From Deltaproteobacteria bacterium (GTDB taxonomy: Bacteria > Myxococcota_A > UBA796 > GCA-2862545): a stretch of DNA of 64,000 nt. The stretch lies in the NCBI GenBank assembly GCA_006226595.1, contig SBGP01000092.1, positions 1 through 64,000 on the forward strand, given 5' to 3'. Each line of letters opens with the position of its first letter. Positions within the stretch are counted from its first letter, which is position 1. The notes beneath the pieces are model-generated. The model was not told the origin of the DNA. It did no database searches and saw nothing but the letters and a program-made list of their open reading frames with translations. Below are positions 56,652-64,000 of the stretch, piece by piece. A program made the position numbers and the translations under genes.

Positions 56652-57554
56652 CTAGTACACCCGCTCGGCCATGCCCGGACACACCGCGAACGGGTTGGCA
56701 TGTGCCTGGTACTCGGCGATGTCGAGGGAGCGCTGACGCTCGGTGTTGTCGATGGGATCGGCGAGGTCCCACTGCTTGAACAGGTCGAGGCGCGTGCTCG
56801 GAATCGAGTAGCCGTACACCATCGAGAAGTAGATCATCGACCGCGCGACATTGCCCTTGTGCACATCGCGGGGCTCGAAGACCTGCGTGTTGGTGGCGTC
56901 GCGCCCGCGCTTGGACCCGCCGTCGGACCAGTCGGGGTTCGCGGTGACCACGCCGAACGGCAGGTTGCCGCGCGCGGCGTTCGCATCGGTGTCGGTGGGG
57001 TACAGGTGGTGGATGTCGCACTCGGCCGGTGGGTTCGCGGCGCCCTCGCTCTGGGGCCAGGTGTGCTCCGTGTTCATCACCGCCGAGTCCGGCAGGTTGC
57101 TGCCCACCGGCACGAGCACGCCCGTGTACACGCCCTCGACGTTGCCGTCGGCATTCTTGTCGACCCGCGTGAACATGTACCGGCGAGCCGCGGTGTAGTC
57201 GCAGGTGGTCAGGCCGTTGGTGCGGGCCTCGAGGGCGGTGCGCAGCGCGACCGCGTCCTCGACGTACCAGAGGTCCGACCAGAACCCCGCCTCGTCGCAG
57301 GCCCAGCAGTCCGCCACGCCATCGCCGTCGTCGTCCTGCTCGTTCCGCGCGAGCTGGCCGTCACAGTCGTCATCGAGGCCATTGCAGCGCTCGGGCGCCC
57401 CCGGGTAGCGCTCGGGGTCGTTGTCCCCGCAGTCCACGTCCGCGGTGTACCCGTCCTGATCGAGATCGGCGGTCGGGTCGATGACGGTACCGGTGTCGGT
57501 GGCCTCGTCGGCCGCGGGACATCCGAGCAGGAACAGCAGGGGTAGGACTCGCAT
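56652..57554 (-). CDS. Endonuclease I-family lipoprotein with MopE repeat
   Basis: A 300-aa secreted lipoprotein (signal RVLPLLFLLGC). A MopE-type CNGLDDDCDGQLARNEQDDDGDG repeat lies at about 50-80. The C-terminal EndA/NucM-like nuclease domain has catalytic and metal residues in NTEHTWPQS, CDIHHLYPTD and GNVARSMIYF. It would cleave DNA non-specifically outside the cell, useful for nutrient release or prey DNA. The start is set at ATG 57554 for its signal sequence; no clear ribosome site is seen. Confidence 0.85.
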   Translation of the reverse strand: MRVLPLLFLLGCPAADEATDTGTVIDPTADLDQDGYTADVDCGDNDPERYPGAPERCNGLDDDCDGQLARNEQDDDGDGVADCWACDEAGFWSDLWYVEDAVALRTALEARTNGLTTCDYTAARRYMFTRVDKNADGNVEGVYTGVLVPVGSNLPDSAVMNTEHTWPQSEGAANPPAECDIHHLYPTDTDANAARGNLPFGVVTANPDWSDGGSKRGRDATNTQVFEPRDVHKGNVARSMIYFSMVYGYSIPSTRLDLFKQWDLADPIDNTERQRSLDIAEYQAHANPFAVCPGMAERVY

Positions 57555-57674
57555 CGCGGCAGTATGCCCTGTCTCGGAGGCTTCGACCATGACGACTGTC
57601 ATGTCTCGTCGCACACGCCGTCGCGGCGCTGACCACGCCAGTCGACGATAGGACGAGCACGCCTGGAGGCCCCC

Positions 57675-58109
57675 GTGAAGTTCCCCACCTTCGGACCCCT
57701 GCACGCCTGGAACGACCACGCCCTGCTCACGCTGCGTGTCGGCCTCGGCTCGATGATGCTCGTCGCCCACGGCTGGGGAAAGCTCATGGGCGGCCCCGAG
57801 AAGTGGGAGAAGCTCGGTGGCGCGATGGAGAGCCTCGGCATCACCTTCGCGCCGACCTTCTGGGGCTTCTGCGCCGCCAGCGCCGAGTCCGTCGGAGCCG
57901 CCCTGGTCGTCGTCGGTCTGCTCACGCGTCCGGCCGCGGCAAGCGTCGCGTTCACGCTCGCCATCGCCGCGTGGATGCACCTCGAAGGCGGCGACGGCCT
58001 CAAGGGAAGCTCGCACGCCATCGAGACGGGCCTCGGGTTCCTGGCCCTCGCCATCGCCGGGGGCGGGCGTCTCTCTGTGGACGCGAAGCTCGCGAGCGAC
58101 GACGCCTGA
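57675..58109 (+). CDS. DoxX-family membrane protein
   Basis: A 144-aa inner-membrane protein with four hydrophobic segments (about 18-38, 60-80, 83-100, 115-130) and the DoxX pattern LLTLRVGLGSMMLVAHGWGKL. GTG 57675 has GGAGG six bases upstream. DoxX proteins are linked to quinone or redox stress; the role here is unknown. Ends at a shared terminator. Confidence 0.85.
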   Translation: MKFPTFGPLHAWNDHALLTLRVGLGSMMLVAHGWGKLMGGPEKWEKLGGAMESLGITFAPTFWGFCAASAESVGAALVVVGLLTRPAAASVAFTLAIAAWMHLEGGDGLKGSSHAIETGLGFLALAIAGGGRLSVDAKLASDDA

Positions 58110-58112
58110 GAC

Positions 58113-58144
58113 AAAAACGCCCCCGCGGCGAACCGCGGAGGCGT
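58113..58144 (-). terminator. Intrinsic terminator of the MopE-repeat gene (bidirectional)
   Basis: ACGCCCCCGCGG-CGAA-CCGCGGAGGCGT (58117-58144), a 12-bp stem with one mismatch, followed on the minus strand by TTTTT (58113-58117). It ends the 58167-60815 gene and probably also the DoxX gene. Confidence 0.85.
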
Positions 58145-58166
58145 CCTGGCTGCGCGCCGCTAGACG

Positions 58167-60815
58167 TCAGTCCTGGCGACGACGGCGGAGCAGCGTGAGC
58201 AGGCCGAGCGCCAGCCACGGAGCCGCGGGGCTTCCCGTCTGGCAGCCGCACTTTCCGTCGTTGGTCGGCGGGATGACCGGCTCGCACTCGGTGTCCTCGT
58301 CGATGATCTCGTCGCAGTCGTTGTCCATGCCGTCACAGACTTCGCGCATGTTCGGCGAGACCCAGCCCTCGTTGTCGTCGCAGTCGCCTTCCTCGACCGT
58401 CACGCCGTCGCCGTCGACGTCGGAGAAGCCCTCGTCCACGAGGCCATCACAGTCGTCGTCGACACCGTTCTCCTCCTCCTGGAGGTCCGGCGCGATGTAG
58501 GGGTCGGCGTCGTTGCAGTCACCGGCTTCCTCGGAGAATCCATCCTCGTCGTCGTCGGTGCGGCTGGTGCCCTCGTCCACGAAGCCGTCGCAGTCGTCGT
58601 CGATGCCGTTGTCGATCTCGGCATCGGCCGGAGACACGGACGCGTCGCCGTCGAAGCAATCGCCCGGCTGCGAGTTGTCGCTACAGGTGGTGGCCTCGCA
58701 GTAGCCGTCGCCGTCGTCGTCGTAGCGAGCGGTGCCCTCGTCGGTGCGGCCGTCACAGTCGTTGTCGACGTTGTCCGGAACCTCGGGTGCACCGGGGTAG
58801 GTGTAGCCGTTGCTCGGGTCGCAGTCACCGGCGTTGGCGGTGTAGCCGTCGCCGTCCGGGTCGGTGATCTGGCCGTCGACGCTGCCATCGCAGTCGTCGT
58901 CGATGCCGTTGCCCTGGATCTCGGTGACCCCGGGGTTCACGTCGTAGTCGCCGTCGGAGCAGTCACCCGGCAGCGAGCCATCGGCACAGGTCGGGCCCTC
59001 GCAGTAGCCGTCGCCGTCGTCGTCGGTGCACTCGGTGCCCTCGTCGACCGCGTTGTCGCAGTCCTGGTTGGCGCCGTCACACACCTCGGGCGAGGCCGGG
59101 TTGAACGTGGACTGGTTGTCGTTGCAGTCGCCGCCGAGCTCGGTGAACCCGTCACCGTCGTCGTCGCTGCACTCGGTGTCCTCGTCGACGTCGGTGTCGC
59201 AGTCGTTGTCGTAGCCGTCGCAGACCTCGGTCTCGCCGGGGTTGCGGGTGGCGTTGAAGTCGTCGCAGTCCGTCCGGTCCGCCACGTAGCCGCTGGGCTG
59301 ACGGCAGTCCTGGCGCGGGCGGTCCCCGTCGCCGTAGCCGTCGCCATCGTCATCCGGGTACCAGGCCGTGGTCGCGAGGTTCTCGTCGATGGAGCCGTCG
59401 CCGTCGTTGTCGATGCCGTCGCACTCTTCGACGTCCACGCAGTCCGCGATGCCGTCGTTGTCGCCGTCGGAGAAGCCCTCGTCCACGGTGCCGTCGCCAT
59501 CGTCATCGTCGCCGTTGCAGACCTCGGTGTCGACGCAGTCCGCGATGCCGTCACCGTCGGTGTCGGAGAAGCCCTCGTCGACGTTGCTGTCGCCGTCGTT
59601 GTCGAGGCCGTCGCAGTACTCGTCGTCGAGGCAGTCCGGCGTGCCGTTGCCGTCGGTGTCGGGGAAGCCCTCGTCGGTGCGGGTGTCGCCGTCGTTGTCG
59701 AGGCCGTCACAGGTCTCGGTGTCGACGCAGTCCGCGGTGTTGTCGCCGTCGGTGTCCGGGAACAGCTCGTCCACCGAGCCGTCGCCGTCGTTGTCGCGAC
59801 CGTCGCACTCCTCGGTGTCCATGCAGTCGGCGATGCCGTCGCGATCGGTGTCCGCGAAGCCCTCGTCCGTCCGGCTGTCACCGTCGTTGTCGAGGCCGTC
59901 GCAGGTCTCGTTGTCGACGCAGTCCGCGGTGCCGTCCCCGTCGGTGTCGGGGAAGTTCTCGTCGACGCGGGTGTCGCCGTCGTTGTCGAGGCCGTCGCAG
60001 GTCTCGTTGTCGACGCAGTCCGCCGTGCCGTCGGCGTCGGTGTCGGGGAAGTTCTCGTCGACGTTGCCGTCGCCGTCGTTGTCCTCGCCGTCACACTCCT
60101 CGGTGTCCATGCAGTCGGCGATGCCGTCGCGGTCCGTGTCCGCGAAGCCCTCGTCGATGCGACCGTCGCCGTCCTCGTCGAGGCCATTGCAGACCTCGGG
60201 GTTGGCGCACTCCGGCTCGGCGGCACAGTCGCTGTCATCGCAGTCGACGCGGCCATCGAAGTCGTTGTCCTGACCGTCGAGGCAGTCCTCGGGACAGCCG
60301 GTACCCGCACCGCCGTCGAAAGACAGGGTGTACGAGAAATCCGCGTCGCGACCGCACGCGCCCGGGCCGGCGCCGAACTGGGCGCCGTAGCCCTCGACGA
60401 CCACGTAGTAGGTCTGGCCGGTCTGGCAGTCGAAGGTGACGCTGTCGACGTTGCGGCTGCGGTCCGTGGCGCCCTCGAGACAGCCCGAGTCCTCGTTGCA
60501 GCTGCTGTCGAGGATGTAGATATCGACGTCGCAGGTGAGGTTGTCGAGGACCAGCGTCACCGGGCCGTTGGCCTGGCACGTGAAGTCGTAGATCGCGTCG
60601 GGACCGGCCTGGGTGAGCGGCGCGTACGGATCGCCGCACGTGTAGTTGCCGTCCAGGTTGGAGGTCGCCGTCGTCGAGACGGTGGCGTCAATCACGGAAG
60701 AACAGGTGAGGCTGCCCTGGCTGTTGTTACCGCAGGTACCGCCGCCACCACTCATCGCGAAGGAAGCTGTCGGGAACAGCATCGCTGCAAAAGCGAGTGC
60801 GCGTCCGAGAGTCAT
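58167..60815 (-). CDS. Large MopE-repeat surface protein with MYXO-CTERM-like tail
   Basis: An 882-aa exported protein (signal 1-20, ending ASFA). A pre-peptidase-type beta domain with disulphides (30-185) precedes about 18 Cys/Asp-rich repeats of the form CDGxDNDGDxxxDExF-PDTDGDGxADC, which resemble MopE/thrombospondin-type calcium-binding motifs. The tail has CGCQTGS, a hydrophobic stretch (APWLALGLLTLL) and RRRR, a MYXO-CTERM-like sorting and anchoring signal. Likely a calcium- or metal-loaded structural or adhesive surface protein. Confidence 0.9.
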   Translation of the reverse strand: MTLGRALAFAAMLFPTASFAMSGGGGTCGNNSQGSLTCSSVIDATVSTTATSNLDGNYTCGDPYAPLTQAGPDAIYDFTCQANGPVTLVLDNLTCDVDIYILDSSCNEDSGCLEGATDRSRNVDSVTFDCQTGQTYYVVVEGYGAQFGAGPGACGRDADFSYTLSFDGGAGTGCPEDCLDGQDNDFDGRVDCDDSDCAAEPECANPEVCNGLDEDGDGRIDEGFADTDRDGIADCMDTEECDGEDNDGDGNVDENFPDTDADGTADCVDNETCDGLDNDGDTRVDENFPDTDGDGTADCVDNETCDGLDNDGDSRTDEGFADTDRDGIADCMDTEECDGRDNDGDGSVDELFPDTDGDNTADCVDTETCDGLDNDGDTRTDEGFPDTDGNGTPDCLDDEYCDGLDNDGDSNVDEGFSDTDGDGIADCVDTEVCNGDDDDGDGTVDEGFSDGDNDGIADCVDVEECDGIDNDGDGSIDENLATTAWYPDDDGDGYGDGDRPRQDCRQPSGYVADRTDCDDFNATRNPGETEVCDGYDNDCDTDVDEDTECSDDDGDGFTELGGDCNDNQSTFNPASPEVCDGANQDCDNAVDEGTECTDDDGDGYCEGPTCADGSLPGDCSDGDYDVNPGVTEIQGNGIDDDCDGSVDGQITDPDGDGYTANAGDCDPSNGYTYPGAPEVPDNVDNDCDGRTDEGTARYDDDGDGYCEATTCSDNSQPGDCFDGDASVSPADAEIDNGIDDDCDGFVDEGTSRTDDDEDGFSEEAGDCNDADPYIAPDLQEEENGVDDDCDGLVDEGFSDVDGDGVTVEEGDCDDNEGWVSPNMREVCDGMDNDCDEIIDEDTECEPVIPPTNDGKCGCQTGSPAAPWLALGLLTLLRRRRQD
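59385..60190. repeat. 96-bp tandem repeats coding for 32-residue metal-binding units
   Basis: The middle of the MopE-repeat gene consists of near-identical 96-bp units (for example ...GTCGTTGTCGAGGCCGTCGC...), each encoding CDGLDNDGDTRVDENF-PDTDGDGTADCV variants. Two unit types alternate (ENFPDTD and EGFADTD), consistent with block duplication. Confidence 0.85.
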
Positions 60816-60933
60816 GTGTCTTACCCCTGAGCGGGCGCAACTTACACGGTCCAGACACAGACCACAAGCACAACCTCGCCAGGCTGTCACAGCCTGAAAT
60901 GGTCGGGCGCCCCGGGGTCGCTATGCATGCAGC

Positions 60934-63093
60934 ATGCTCACGCTCCTCCTCTCGCTCGCGATCGCCTCCCCTCTCGACGAACAGCCGGGCCGCACCCAGA
61001 GCCGGGTGTACTCCGCGCCCTACGCCTTCGCGGAGGGCCGGAGCGTGGAAGACATGCGTCTGCTCGAGCGACTCGAGCGACTCGGCTACCGACGGGTCCG
61101 GTCGCGGCCGACCCAGGAAGGCGAGTTCTTCTACGGCGACGACATCGTGTGGATCTACCGGCGCGGGTTTCGCCGCGACGGCGTGGCGGTGCCCGCCGAG
61201 CTCCTCGGCATGCGAATCGAGCGCGGACGCGCCGTGGGCAGCATCGACGAGCGCGGCAACGAGCGGCGGTTCGGCGCCGACGACGCGCTGGAGCCCGAAC
61301 TGCTCGCCACCTCCTTCGACGAAGCACGCGCCCGCATGCGGCCGATCGACCTCTCGGCCCTGCCCAACCACGTGTGGCAGCCCGTGCTCGCCCTCGAGGA
61401 TCACCGCTTCTTCGAGCACGTCGGCGTCGACGGCATCGCCATTGCCCGCGCGCTGTTCGAGAACGTGCGCGGCGGCGAGGTCAGCCAGGGTGGCAGCACC
61501 ATCACGCAGCAGCTCGTGAAGAACCGCGACCTCAGCCCGAAGCGCACCCTCGACCGCAAGGCGTCCGAGGCCGTGCGCGCCCTCGCCCTCGAGGCCGAGT
61601 ACTCGAAGGAGGACATCCTCGAGGCCTACCTGAACACCGTGTACTACGGGCACGTGGATGGGGTCGCGATCTACGGGCTCGGCGCCGCGTCGCAGGTGTA
61701 CTTCTCCAAGCCGGCCCACGAGCTCTCGGTGGACGAGGCCGCGACGCTCGCCGCGGTACTCCAAGGCCCGAACGGGCTGCATCCGCTGCGCCACCCGGAG
61801 GCCTGCCGCGAGCGGCGGGACCGCGCCCTCACCCGCCTGGAGGACCTCGGCTGGGCAACGCCGACGGAGGTTCGCCTCGCCAAGGCCCGTGCCCTGGGCA
61901 CGAAGGCTTCCACCCCAGCCCGCGAAGCCGGCCGTGGCCTGCTCGCCGCCCTCGAGACCCAGGCCCGCGAGGATGCCGCCCAGCGACTCGACAAGGACCT
62001 GGGCGTGGTCATCGAGACCAGCCTCGACCCGCTCGCCCAGGAGGCCGCCGAGGCCGCCCTGGCGCGCCGTCTGCGCGACTACAAGGACGTGCAGGGGGCC
62101 GTGGTGCTCGTCGATGCGGGCAACGGGGCCGTGCGCGCGTACGTGGGCGGCGACCCGGCCCATCCCGACGCTTTCGACCGTGCCGGCACCGCGCTCCGCC
62201 AGCCCGGGTCGACGGCCAAGCCCTTCGCCATGCTCGAGGCGGTGGAGCGCTGCGGCGACCGGGGACCGCTGCACCTGCAGTCCTGGCTCTCGGACTCGCC
62301 GCTGAGCATCGACACGCCCGCCGGCCCGTGGACGCCGGACAACTACGACCACAAGGACCACGGTGCGACGCGCCTGCGCGACGCGCTCGTGCATTCCTAC
62401 AACCGACCTTTCGCGCGGGTCGGGCGTCTGTGCGGCGCCGACGCGGTCGGCGAGCGCATGGCCTCGGCGGGACTGACCATGCCCGAGGAGGTGCCGCAGA
62501 GCGTCGTCCTCGGTACGGTCGAGACCACTCCCCTCGCCCTGGCGGGCGCCTACACCGCGTTTGTCGATGGCAAGGCGCACCGTCCGGTACTGGTCACGCG
62601 CATCGAGAAGCCCGGCGGTGGCGTGCTCTTCCGAGACGGCGGCGAGAGCCTGGCGGTAGCGACGCCCACCGGGGCGCGCCTCGTGCGCTCCGCCCTCGCC
62701 GACGTCGTGGAGCGCGGCACCGCCACGCGGGCGAAGACGCCGGGCGTGAGCGTGGTGGGCAAGACCGGCAGCACCGCGGCCGACGCCTGGTTCGCGGGCC
62801 AGGCGGAGGGCCTGGTGGCGGTGGTGTGGCTCGGCAAGGACGACGCCAGCAAGCTCGGCATCAGCGGCGGCAAGGGCGCCGCGCCGGTCGCGAAGGAACT
62901 CGCTCCCCTCGCCCTGGCCTGGCCCGCTCCGCAGCTTCCCGAGCCCCTGTTCCTCGTGACCCGCGAGATCGATCCGGACACGGGACTTCGCGTCGGCGCG
63001 CTCGGAAGCGGCGAGCCCGAGCTCTTCCGCCGCGGCGTGGTGCCGCCCACCAAGCCGCTGCTCGGCAAGGGGCGCCCCGAGGTCCTCGACTGA
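60934..63093 (+). CDS. mrcB: PBP1B-like bifunctional peptidoglycan synthase
   Basis: A 719-aa class A penicillin-binding protein. Residues 20-80 look like a UB2H domain (SRVYSAPYAFAEGRSVED... EFFYGDDIVWIYRRGF), the docking site for an LpoB-like activator. The GT51 glycosyltransferase (140-310) has Glu155 in EDHRFFEH and GGSTITQQLVKN at 187-198. The transpeptidase has nucleophile Ser426 in PGSTAKP (SxxK), SYN at 488-490 and a later KTGS motif. The N terminus is only ~11 hydrophobic residues (LTLLLSLAIAS), unusually short for an anchor. The symbol is by architecture. Confidence 0.88.
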   Translation: MLTLLLSLAIASPLDEQPGRTQSRVYSAPYAFAEGRSVEDMRLLERLERLGYRRVRSRPTQEGEFFYGDDIVWIYRRGFRRDGVAVPAELLGMRIERGRAVGSIDERGNERRFGADDALEPELLATSFDEARARMRPIDLSALPNHVWQPVLALEDHRFFEHVGVDGIAIARALFENVRGGEVSQGGSTITQQLVKNRDLSPKRTLDRKASEAVRALALEAEYSKEDILEAYLNTVYYGHVDGVAIYGLGAASQVYFSKPAHELSVDEAATLAAVLQGPNGLHPLRHPEACRERRDRALTRLEDLGWATPTEVRLAKARALGTKASTPAREAGRGLLAALETQAREDAAQRLDKDLGVVIETSLDPLAQEAAEAALARRLRDYKDVQGAVVLVDAGNGAVRAYVGGDPAHPDAFDRAGTALRQPGSTAKPFAMLEAVERCGDRGPLHLQSWLSDSPLSIDTPAGPWTPDNYDHKDHGATRLRDALVHSYNRPFARVGRLCGADAVGERMASAGLTMPEEVPQSVVLGTVETTPLALAGAYTAFVDGKAHRPVLVTRIEKPGGGVLFRDGGESLAVATPTGARLVRSALADVVERGTATRAKTPGVSVVGKTGSTAADAWFAGQAEGLVAVVWLGKDDASKLGISGGKGAAPVAKELAPLALAWPAPQLPEPLFLVTREIDPDTGLRVGALGSGEPELFRRGVVPPTKPLLGKGRPEVLD

Positions 63094-63110
63094 GGACCCC
63101 AGACGCACGA

Positions 63111-63172
63111 AGGGCGTGACGGCAACCACCGCCACGCCCTGTCGTCAGCCCGCTCCCGAGGCTCGGGAGCGG
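63111..63172. terminator. Two hairpins between convergent genes
   Basis: AGGGCGTG/CACGCCCT (63111-63140, with inner CGG/CCG) and CCGCTCCCG/CGGGAGCGG (63150-63172) lie between the synthase and the minus-strand receptor gene. One probably serves each direction; neither has a T run. Confidence 0.6.
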
Positions 63173-63183
63173 TCAAGCTCGGA

Positions 63184-64000
63184 CTAGTACCGCATCTTCA
63201 CGCCAGCGCGGATGCCGCGCGGGCTCTGACGGAACATGACCTTGCCGAAGCCGACGGTGTCGTTCTCGAAGTACGTGATCGGCGCCTTGAAGCCCGGCAT
63301 GTTGAAGATGTCCAGGGACAGCTCCAGGCTCTTGTGCTCGTCGAACTCGAACATGTGAGCGACGCGCACGTCCACGTAGTGCGACGCGGGCATGAAGCGG
63401 GTACCACGACCCTCCTGCATGCCGTCGTAGCCGTAGAACGGGATGAGCGTGCGCTTCTGCCAGGCGTGGCCGCTGTCGAACTCGTACACGAGACCCAGGG
63501 TCGTACCGAAGGGCAGCGAGTAGGAGCCGTTCAGCTTGAGGGCGTGGAACGAGTGGTACGGCAGGTAGCCGAAGAAGCCGCCGTCGTCGTTGTAGGTGTC
63601 ATCGGTCACCGAGTAGCGACCGAGGCCCTTCAGACCCTCGAGGAGCCAGCCGTATCCGACGTCGTAGAAGAACGCGCGGTCGGCCTGCTCACCGATGTCG
63701 TCGAGGTACACACCGACGTTGTTGCCGTTGGAGCCCGAGGACGCGCCCGAGGCGAGCTCGAACTGACCCGGGGTGTGGCCGAAGGACTCGGACAGGGTGT
63801 AGCTGCCGTAGAAGCCCCAGTTGCCATCGTGACGGCGCTGGAACGCGACCTCGAGGCCGCGGTAGTTCCGCTCCTTGAGGGGCGAGTTCATGATGTACCA
63901 GTCATCCAGGTTGACGTCGATGTCCTCCGGGATGTTGGCCGTCTTCGACAGGATGCCGCGGAGCGAGACCACGACCTCGTCGGCGATGACGTGCTCGACA
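63184..64000 (-). CDS. TonB-dependent receptor-like protein, C-terminal part
   Basis: Only the last ~271 residues are in the window; the frame is open to the right edge. It is strand-rich with alternating aromatics (WGFYGSYTLSES, DVGYGW, LKLNGSYSLPFG, YVDVRVAHMF) and ends in AGVKMRY, as TonB-receptor barrels do. The segment DIFNMPGF resembles the NLFN motif near the end of Oar/TonB-type receptors. Ligand unknown. Confidence 0.75.
   Translation of the reverse strand, partial: VEHVIADEVVVSLRGILSKTANIPEDIDVNLDDWYIMNSPLKERNYRGLEVAFQRRHDGNWGFYGSYTLSESFGHTPGQFELASGASSGSNGNNVGVYLDDIGEQADRAFFYDVGYGWLLEGLKGLGRYSVTDDTYNDDGGFFGYLPYHSFHALKLNGSYSLPFGTTLGLVYEFDSGHAWQKRTLIPFYGYDGMQEGRGTRFMPASHYVDVRVAHMFEFDEHKSLELSLDIFNMPGFKAPITYFENDTVGFGKVMFRQSPRGIRAGVKMRY

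Overview
The window is a GC-rich bacterial chromosome segment with strong G/C preference at third codon positions. It most likely comes from a Myxococcota-type (deltaproteobacterial) genome. The pointers are two proteins ending in a MYXO-CTERM-like sorting tail (Cys-Gly motif, hydrophobic stretch, Arg cluster), many lipoproteins with Asp/Thr/Ala/Ser low-complexity linkers, MopE-type Cys/Asp-rich metal-binding repeats, a DUF1552/DUF1592 gene pair, and a very large Ser/Thr kinase-ATPase-TPR regulator. I see no phage, IS element, CRISPR array, rRNA or tRNA.

Layout. (1) 131-16957 holds tryptophan synthesis in two blocks on the minus strand: trpE-trpG-(membrane protein)-trpD at 12936-16789 and trpC-trpF-trpB-trpA at 131-3505. 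Between the blocks lie a kinase-ATPase-TPR protein, a lipoprotein, a LysR regulator with a divergent cupin gene, a hybrid histidine kinase and a macro-domain protein. Upstream of trpE is a 14-residue leader peptide with three consecutive Trp codons, followed by mutually exclusive hairpins. The last hairpin buries the trpE ribosome-binding site, so it looks like a translational attenuator. (2) 16961-21342 holds small exported or unknown proteins and a DUF1552-DUF1592 pair; the DUF1592 protein carries a C-terminal CBM2-like module. (3) 21359-35123 is a tightly packed minus-strand biosynthetic operon: a 2176-aa synthase (two NMO/PfaD-like barrels, KS, AT, ACP, KR), a 1379-aa synthase (KS, AT, DH, PPTase-like), a free ACP, two alpha/beta hydrolases, a UGT-type glycosyltransferase and a possible 39-aa ORF. 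It resembles PUFA-synthase and hglE-type iterative synthases and may make a glycosylated lipid. This is the best candidate for an undescribed system.

(4) 35417-41101 holds a zinc-ribbon protein, an LCMT-like methyltransferase and three secreted proteins, including a five-haem cytochrome c with a ~200-residue Asp-Thr-Asp-Ala repeat and a MYXO-CTERM-like tail. (5) 41194-48929 is housekeeping: leuS, an operon of methylmalonyl-CoA epimerase, nagZ and an exported protein, two unknown proteins, and a DnaC-like helicase loader with a DnaJ-like zinc-finger N terminus plus an overlapping partner gene. (6) 48973-64000 is dominated by envelope and secreted proteins: an outer-membrane barrel, a beta-propeller lipoprotein with a vWA lipoprotein, a Tat-exported phosphoesterase, an endonuclease-I lipoprotein, an 882-aa MopE-repeat protein, a PBP1B-like peptidoglycan synthase and the C terminus of a TonB-receptor-like protein. 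A glutamine amidotransferase, a TPR protein, a DoxX protein and a 61-aa small protein are interspersed.

Genes are packed with ATGA, GTGA or TGATG overlaps, so most minus-strand clusters are probably translationally coupled. Hairpins, some with T runs, separate many convergent units.
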